10,119 nucleotides of DNA from an uncultured Gemmataceae bacterium (lineage in GTDB: Bacteria > Planctomycetota > Planctomycetia > Gemmatales > Gemmataceae): positions 1-10,119 of the forward strand of contig CAKZUU010000451.1 in assembly GCA_937922175.1 (NCBI GenBank). Direction: 5' to 3'. Both the position numbers and the translations under genes were made by a program. Under the pieces are notes generated by a model. It searched no databases and had not been told where the DNA came from. It saw nothing but the letters and a program-made list of their open reading frames with translations. Position 1 is the first letter of the stretch. Each line of letters opens with the position of its first letter. Of this stretch, positions 6,366 to 10,119 are shown piece after piece.

Positions 6366-6406
6366 ATTTTGGTGGGCCTCGTCAACGCCCTCCGTCGCCA
6401 TGCCGC

Positions 6407-7570
6407 TCAGATGCGCACGAACAGCCGCTGTCGGTAGAGCCACCAGGAGAGCAGCCAGAAAACCGCCATCACGGCGGAGGCTTCAAGGACGGGCCGCCAC
6501 GGTGTGTGGATGAATAAATCTTGACCGAAATGGACCCGCAACTGTTGCAAGGTCCAAGGCCGCAGCATCATTCCGAACAGATAGAGAAGAATCGAGTTCA
6601 TCCCCAGCACGACCAGGGGCATCGACCACGTTTTCCAACCCACCACATCGATGATGAGGAAAAACGCCGCCAGAAACCACAGGGTATAGCCACCACTGAA
6701 AAGGGTCCAGGATGGCGTCCAGATCCGTTTCACGTTGGGACAAATCTCCGACTCGTGGAGGGCGGCCCCCAAGGCGAGAAGCAGGCCGCCTCCGAGTGCG
6801 AGGATCACGACCTTCATTCGGTCGCTCCGGTTACTTTGCAGCAGGTCGCCACACATCAACCCCAGGAGCATCGTGACGATCGAGGGAACGAAATTGAGCG
6901 TCGTGTATCCGCCGGCGTTCGCCTCGAAGGGCTGTTCCCGCGGAAACAGATTCAGGAACCAGCGGTCGAAATAGGCCGCAGCGTTTTCATTTTTTTGGAA
7001 ATGAGCGGGAAAGTTTTCCCAAGCTCCCGCACCGGGGATCGGTGTCCCCACGAACCACGCCCAATAGCCCGCGAGAATTCCGAGGCCGGCCAAAGCTTGG
7101 AACCAACTTGGCCGACCCATCAGCGCGAAGACGACCATGTACCCCAAACCGATCTGCGACAGCACGCAGACGAAGCTCCAGTGAGTTCGCTGTCGGCCCA
7201 AAGATTCGAGAAAGACACCCAGCAGTGTTAGGACGACGGTGCGAAACAGCGCATGTCGAAACATTTGACCAAACGTTTCGCCTCGGCCGACGCGCTTGGC
7301 GTAGGAATAAGCCATCGCCACGCCGACCATGAACATAAACGACGGTTGGATCAAATCCCAATACGACACGCCGATCCAGCCCCAATTGCTTTGCCAAGAT
7401 GGGTGACTTGTGTGATACTGCACCGTCTGCCAAACGACGCTCTCGGGGTCTTCCTGGAGACGTTGTCTGGAATAATCGAGCAGGCCGAAACCGTTGCCGG
7501 CCAGGGTCAGCATGATGAGGCCGCGGTAAGCGTCCAGGGAAACCAAGCGATCTGCTTTCAGTTCGGCCAT
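6407..7570 (-). CDS. DUF5009/HGSNAT-like membrane acyltransferase (NagX-type)
   Basis: The 387-residue integral membrane protein matches the family of bacterial relatives of heparan-alpha-glucosaminide N-acetyltransferase (DUF1624/DUF5009). Visible marks are the N-terminal RLVSLDAYRGLIML (residues 8-21), a second-segment motif WDLIQPSFMFMVGVAM, a loop with FVPSIVTMLLG, KRIWTPSWTLFSGGY before the last third, and GMNSILLYLFG. About ten hydrophobic segments are seen, and the C-terminus ends in a short charged tail. Family members are thought to move acetyl groups across the inner membrane onto amino-sugars or related glycans; the substrate here is unknown. The ATG at 7570 follows the DUF1501 stop by 18 bases with a GAAGAGCGAG stretch upstream, so the two genes form an operon transcribed from the promoter at 9064-9092. 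Confidence is high for the family, low for the reaction. Confidence 0.88.
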   Translation of the reverse strand: MAELKADRLVSLDAYRGLIMLTLAGNGFGLLDYSRQRLQEDPESVVWQTVQYHTSHPSWQSNWGWIGVSYWDLIQPSFMFMVGVAMAYSYAKRVGRGETFGQMFRHALFRTVVLTLLGVFLESLGRQRTHWSFVCVLSQIGLGYMVVFALMGRPSWFQALAGLGILAGYWAWFVGTPIPGAGAWENFPAHFQKNENAAAYFDRWFLNLFPREQPFEANAGGYTTLNFVPSIVTMLLGLMCGDLLQSNRSDRMKVVILALGGGLLLALGAALHESEICPNVKRIWTPSWTLFSGGYTLWFLAAFFLIIDVVGWKTWSMPLVVLGMNSILLYLFGMMLRPWTLQQLRVHFGQDLFIHTPWRPVLEASAVMAVFWLLSWWLYRQRLFVRI

Positions 7571-7588
7571 GCGCTCGCTCTTCGTGGT

Positions 7589-9025
7589 TCAGAACAACTG
7601 TTGGATCGGCGTTCCGTAGTAGATGCGATGCGGCCGATTCGACACATCGTGCCAAACCGCCTCCGCGGGAATTCCCAGTACGTGAAAAATCGTGGCGGCG
7701 AAATTCTCCGGCGTTTGAGGATCGGTTTTGGGATAGGCACCGATCCGGTCGGACGAACCCACGATCCGTCCCCCTTGGACTCCTCCGCCGGCCAACAAAA
7801 TCGTCTGAACGGCTCCCCAATGATCGCGGCCGGGTAATTTGTAATGTTGAGTCAGGGTTGAGATCCGGGGTGTCCGACCAAATTCGCTGGCCATCACCAC
7901 CAACGTCTCCTCGAGCAGGCCGCGTTCGTGCAGATCGTCCAACAGCGCCGAGACCGACCGATCAAACGGCGGGAACAGTTTGTCCTTCAGATGGGGGAAG
8001 GCGTTGCCGTGTGTGTCCCACGTCTCGTTGTTGCCGAGATTGACCTGCACGAGGCGAACGCCTGCCTCGATCAACTGCCTCGCCATCAAGAGCGACCAGC
8101 CAAACGAATGGTCGCCATACCGTTCCCGATCACGGGGGTCGGCCCTCTCGATGTCGAACGCCTTCCGCACTTGCGGTTGCCACAACAATGAAACCGCCTG
8201 ACCACGGTAATGGTCGAAGTTTTGCGCGGCTCGGTCCCATTGCTGTCGCCCAGACTCGATCTCGTGCAGCAGTTTCGAGCGATTCAAGAAGCGCTCGCCC
8301 ATCACGTCTTCAGGTAAGGACAGGTTCGGAAGCACGAAGCGGTGTCGGGGATTACCGATGGGACGCTCTTGATGGTCGAACTCGAACTGGGGAAATGCCC
8401 CGTAAGCTGTCGGATGGTAGGGGGAGGCCTCGATCAACCACGGTTCGTAAGACCGGCCCAGCTGCCCCGCGAAGGCCCCCGGAATCACCCGGCCGGTGTT
8501 ATGCACCAATTTCTCCGGCAGGATCGCTGCGGGCGGCAGGTTGTTCCGGGATCGGGTCGCATAGCCGGCGATGGCGGCAATCGAGGGCCAATCCTGCGGG
8601 CGAGGGGCATTCGGGTTGAACCCCGGCGGAAGTTCCGAGCGCCCCGACAGCATGATCTGATGCCCCGCCGAGTGGTCGTTACTCGAGTGTGTCAGTGACC
8701 GTACCAAAGCGAAATAGTGGCTCCGCTCTGCCAGCAGCGGCAGATGTTCACAAATCTGCATGCCCGCCGTCCGCGTCGCGATCGGGCGAAATTCGCCGCG
8801 GATCTCCGCCGGAGCGTCTGGCTTCAGGTCGAAGCTATCGTGCTGGGCCAGACCACCGCTGAGAAAGATATAAATGCACGATTTTTGTCCCAAGGCGGAG
8901 CGACCCGTCGCGGCCCGAAGTGCCATGAGGTGATGGTGCCCCAAGCCGAGAATGGCACATGCCCCGGCCTGCAACGCGGTGCGCCGAGAGAAACAAGGAT
9001 GTTGCCACGTCTCAAAGTGATTCAT
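7589..9025 (-). CDS. DUF1501 protein, Tat-type export signal
   Basis: DUF1501 proteins belong to the alkaline phosphatase/sulfatase-like fold and are hugely expanded in Planctomycetota; their reaction is not established. The 478-residue product begins with a twin-arginine-type signal: SRRTAL (13-18) followed by a hydrophobic stretch to about residue 29. Family marks are LSGGLAQHDSFDLKPDAP (a GG-x-x-x-DxFDxKP motif), SSNDHSAGHQIMLSGR, WPSIAA, QVNLGNNETWDTHGN and ASEFGRTPR (SEFGRTP at 380-386), then a C-terminal HVLGIPAE. The open frame reaches 9058 with a TTG. ATG 9025 is chosen because it puts the twin arginines near the N-terminus and because the predicted transcription start is about 9057. 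Planctomycete DUF1501 genes often pair with DUF1549/DUF1553 cytochrome-like genes; here the partner is the acyltransferase downstream instead. Confidence 0.93.
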   Translation of the reverse strand: MNHFETWQHPCFSRRTALQAGACAILGLGHHHLMALRAATGRSALGQKSCIYIFLSGGLAQHDSFDLKPDAPAEIRGEFRPIATRTAGMQICEHLPLLAERSHYFALVRSLTHSSNDHSAGHQIMLSGRSELPPGFNPNAPRPQDWPSIAAIAGYATRSRNNLPPAAILPEKLVHNTGRVIPGAFAGQLGRSYEPWLIEASPYHPTAYGAFPQFEFDHQERPIGNPRHRFVLPNLSLPEDVMGERFLNRSKLLHEIESGRQQWDRAAQNFDHYRGQAVSLLWQPQVRKAFDIERADPRDRERYGDHSFGWSLLMARQLIEAGVRLVQVNLGNNETWDTHGNAFPHLKDKLFPPFDRSVSALLDDLHERGLLEETLVVMASEFGRTPRISTLTQHYKLPGRDHWGAVQTILLAGGGVQGGRIVGSSDRIGAYPKTDPQTPENFAATIFHVLGIPAEAVWHDVSNRPHRIYYGTPIQQLF

Positions 9026-9063
9026 GACCGGTGGGAGTCCGCGAAGACCGAAGGACAACCGAG

Positions 9064-9092
9064 ATCATAGTCGAAGAGATGCCAATACGCAA
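9064..9092 (-). promoter_or_regulatory. Promoter of the DUF1501-DUF5009 operon
   Basis: On the minus strand TTGCGT (9092-9087) and TATGAT (9069-9064, five of six consensus bases) are exactly 17 bases apart. Predicted start near 9057 gives a leader of about 32 bases to ATG 9025. Confidence 0.5.
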
Positions 9093-9205
9093 GCAAGAAG
9101 CCGGGGCCATTCTCCCGCCCCCATGATCCCAAGGACGATGGCATGTCAACAAAGAAGACCCGCGGATCGCCGAAGACGGCATGGCGTCGGGGGCAGGAGT
9201 TGACG

Positions 9206-9211
9206 TATAAT
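9206..9211 (+). promoter_or_regulatory. Perfect -10 box of the S41 protease gene
   Basis: TATAAT matches the consensus exactly and sits 57 bases before the start codon at 9269, implying transcription from about 9218. No good -35 is found at 16-18 bases upstream, and TTGACG lies directly against the -10 (9200-9205), too close to serve as one. An activator or alternative architecture may apply. Confidence 0.5.
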
Positions 9212-9252
9212 GCCAAGCGTTGGAAAGCTTGCCGTTCAAGCCGCTTGTGTTC

Positions 9253-9257
9253 AGGAG
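9253..9257 (+). promoter_or_regulatory. Ribosome binding site of the S41 protease gene
   Basis: AGGAG lies 11 bases before ATG 9269, a slightly long but acceptable spacing, and supports this start. Confidence 0.6.
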
Positions 9258-9268
9258 TGACATCGTAC

Positions 9269-10119
9269 ATGTTCACAAAATCCGCCGTCCGGTTTTCGGG
9301 CGCCACGTTGTTCAGTCTGCTCGCTCTTTTCCCGACTCTCGCCGACTCATCGCTCCGTCCCGTGGAATTGGCCGCGCCCACGGAAGCCGACTCGCGCATC
9401 TCGAAGGGTGTCGTCCGCTTGCTTGAGGGGGCGCACCTGCGGCGTCACAAAGTCGACGAAACAATGTCGCGGCGGATGCATCGGCTCTTTCTGGAGAGTT
9501 GGGACCCCGGCAAGCGATTCTTTGTCCAATCCGACATCGACGAATTCGCCAGGTATGAGACCGAGCATGCCTCGGCCATCCGGCAGGGAAACTTCGACGC
9601 GGCGTATGCGATGTTCCGCCGTTTCCGTGAACGCCTCAGCGAACGAGTTAAGTGGGTCAACGAATTGGTTGCCGTCCCTCATGATTTTACCAAGCCCGAA
9701 ACTCTGGAACTCGATCCCAAGTCGATCAGCTATGCCGCCACGGAACAGGCCGCCCGCGAGCGATGGCGGGTCCAGGTCAAATACGAACTCGCGGTCCTCC
9801 GAGTGAATGGCGTCAAAGATGAGGAAGCAGCGGAGCGTGTCCGGAAACGCTACCGCAACCTTCTCCGCTATATGCTGCAAGTCGACAAGGAGGAACTGAT
9901 CGAACGATACATCGACTCGTTGACCAGCGGTTACGATCCGCACACCAGCTACATGTCGCCCCGATCTCTCGACCAATTCAATATCGACATCCGCTCCTCG
10001 CTCGAAGGAGTCGGTGCGTTGTTGGGGCAGGACGACGGAGTCACGATCATCCGTGAGATCGTGCCGGGCGGTGTCATCGCCCGTGATGGCCGCTTGAAAG
10101 TCGGTGACAAACTCCTCGC
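9269..10119 (+). CDS. prc: Tail-specific (C-terminal processing) S41 protease, N-terminal part (runs off the right edge)
   Basis: Prc/Tsp proteases degrade periplasmic proteins from their C-termini with a Ser-Lys catalytic pair. The 283 residues present contain a signal peptide (Lys/Arg-containing start, hydrophobic 12-24, likely cleavage after Ala25 in TLA-D). An alpha-helical Tsp N-terminal domain follows, with LLEGAHLRRHKVDETMSRRM, FLESWDPGKRFFVQSDIDEF and, before the PDZ domain, the strongly conserved DPHTSYMSP (223-231). The PDZ domain then begins (about 245 on: GVGALLG, IREIVPGG, LKVGDKLL). The S41 catalytic domain lies beyond the window, so activity cannot be judged. This is the long Prc type (usually 650-720 residues) and not the shorter CtpA type, because of the N-terminal domain. 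It is divergent from the DUF1501 operon, with 243 bases between the start codons. Confidence 0.93.
   Translation, partial: MFTKSAVRFSGATLFSLLALFPTLADSSLRPVELAAPTEADSRISKGVVRLLEGAHLRRHKVDETMSRRMHRLFLESWDPGKRFFVQSDIDEFARYETEHASAIRQGNFDAAYAMFRRFRERLSERVKWVNELVAVPHDFTKPETLELDPKSISYAATEQAARERWRVQVKYELAVLRVNGVKDEEAAERVRKRYRNLLRYMLQVDKEELIERYIDSLTSGYDPHTSYMSPRSLDQFNIDIRSSLEGVGALLGQDDGVTIIREIVPGGVIARDGRLKVGDKLL

Noticed and set aside
6366..6406. Search for a bidirectional terminator between the convergent Nudix and DUF5009 genes
   Set aside because: No inverted repeat of useful length is visible in the 41-base gap.
6987..7820. 277-residue minus-strand frame rich in Arg and Ser
   Set aside because: It overlaps the DUF5009 and DUF1501 genes in another frame of the same strand and shows shadow-type composition.
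7253..7837. 194-residue plus-strand frame opposite the DUF5009/DUF1501 junction
   Set aside because: It is antisense to two secure genes and has no ribosome site or family marks.
9022..9399. 125-residue minus-strand frame across the DUF1501-protease gap with a fairly protein-like tail
   Set aside because: It overlaps the protease signal peptide and both predicted promoters and has no ribosome site. It is a useful warning that random frames here can look real.
1..10119. Search for CRISPR repeats, tRNA/rRNA, insertion sequences and defence or toxin-antitoxin systems
   Set aside because: No direct-repeat array, cloverleaf, transposase motif or known defence domain was found. The window looks like housekeeping chromosome and I do not claim a new system.

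Overview
The window reads as ordinary chromosome of a Planctomycetota bacterium (about 60% GC by eye). The strongest taxonomic cue is an exported DUF1501 protein next to a DUF5009/HGSNAT-like membrane acyltransferase, two families much expanded in that phylum. A stand-alone RRM protein, a lipoate ligase with a GGGTVLLGP-type motif and a tail-specific protease agree with this. The genus cannot be fixed from the sequence.

Layout from left to right. (1) Position 1-140, minus: the N-terminal half of a small RNA-recognition-motif protein that runs off the left edge. (2) 141-753 has no securely identified gene. On the minus strand it holds a possible 117-residue hypothetical protein (241-594), a good sigma70-type promoter (427-455) lying inside that frame, and several GC-rich hairpins, one followed by a T-rich tract. 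(3) 754-1470, minus: lipoate-protein ligase A family. (4) Divergent from it, 1549-3216, plus: EttA, the ABC-F translation factor, with the same 555-residue length and the same numbering of catalytic glutamates as the E. coli protein. (5) 3295-5817, plus: ComEC/Rec2 DNA-uptake channel. (6) 5916-6365, plus: small Nudix hydrolase. (7) Convergent with it, a two-gene minus-strand operon: DUF1501 Tat-type exported protein (7589-9025) followed after 18 bases by the DUF5009 acyltransferase (6407-7570). (8) Divergent again, 9269 to the right edge, plus: N-terminal part of a Prc/Tsp-type S41 protease with a signal peptide.

Most genes are housekeeping and stand alone: cofactor attachment (lipoate), translation control (EttA), DNA uptake (ComEC), nucleotide or metabolite clean-up (Nudix), periplasmic proteolysis (Prc). 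The only pair that looks functionally coupled is DUF1501-DUF5009, which I infer works on the cell surface or in the periplasm, perhaps on sugars. The intergenic spaces at 1471-1548 and 9026-9268 separate divergent genes and carry recognisable -10/-35 elements. I found no CRISPR array, insertion sequence, tRNA, rRNA or defence system. The part least explained by known genes is 141-753.
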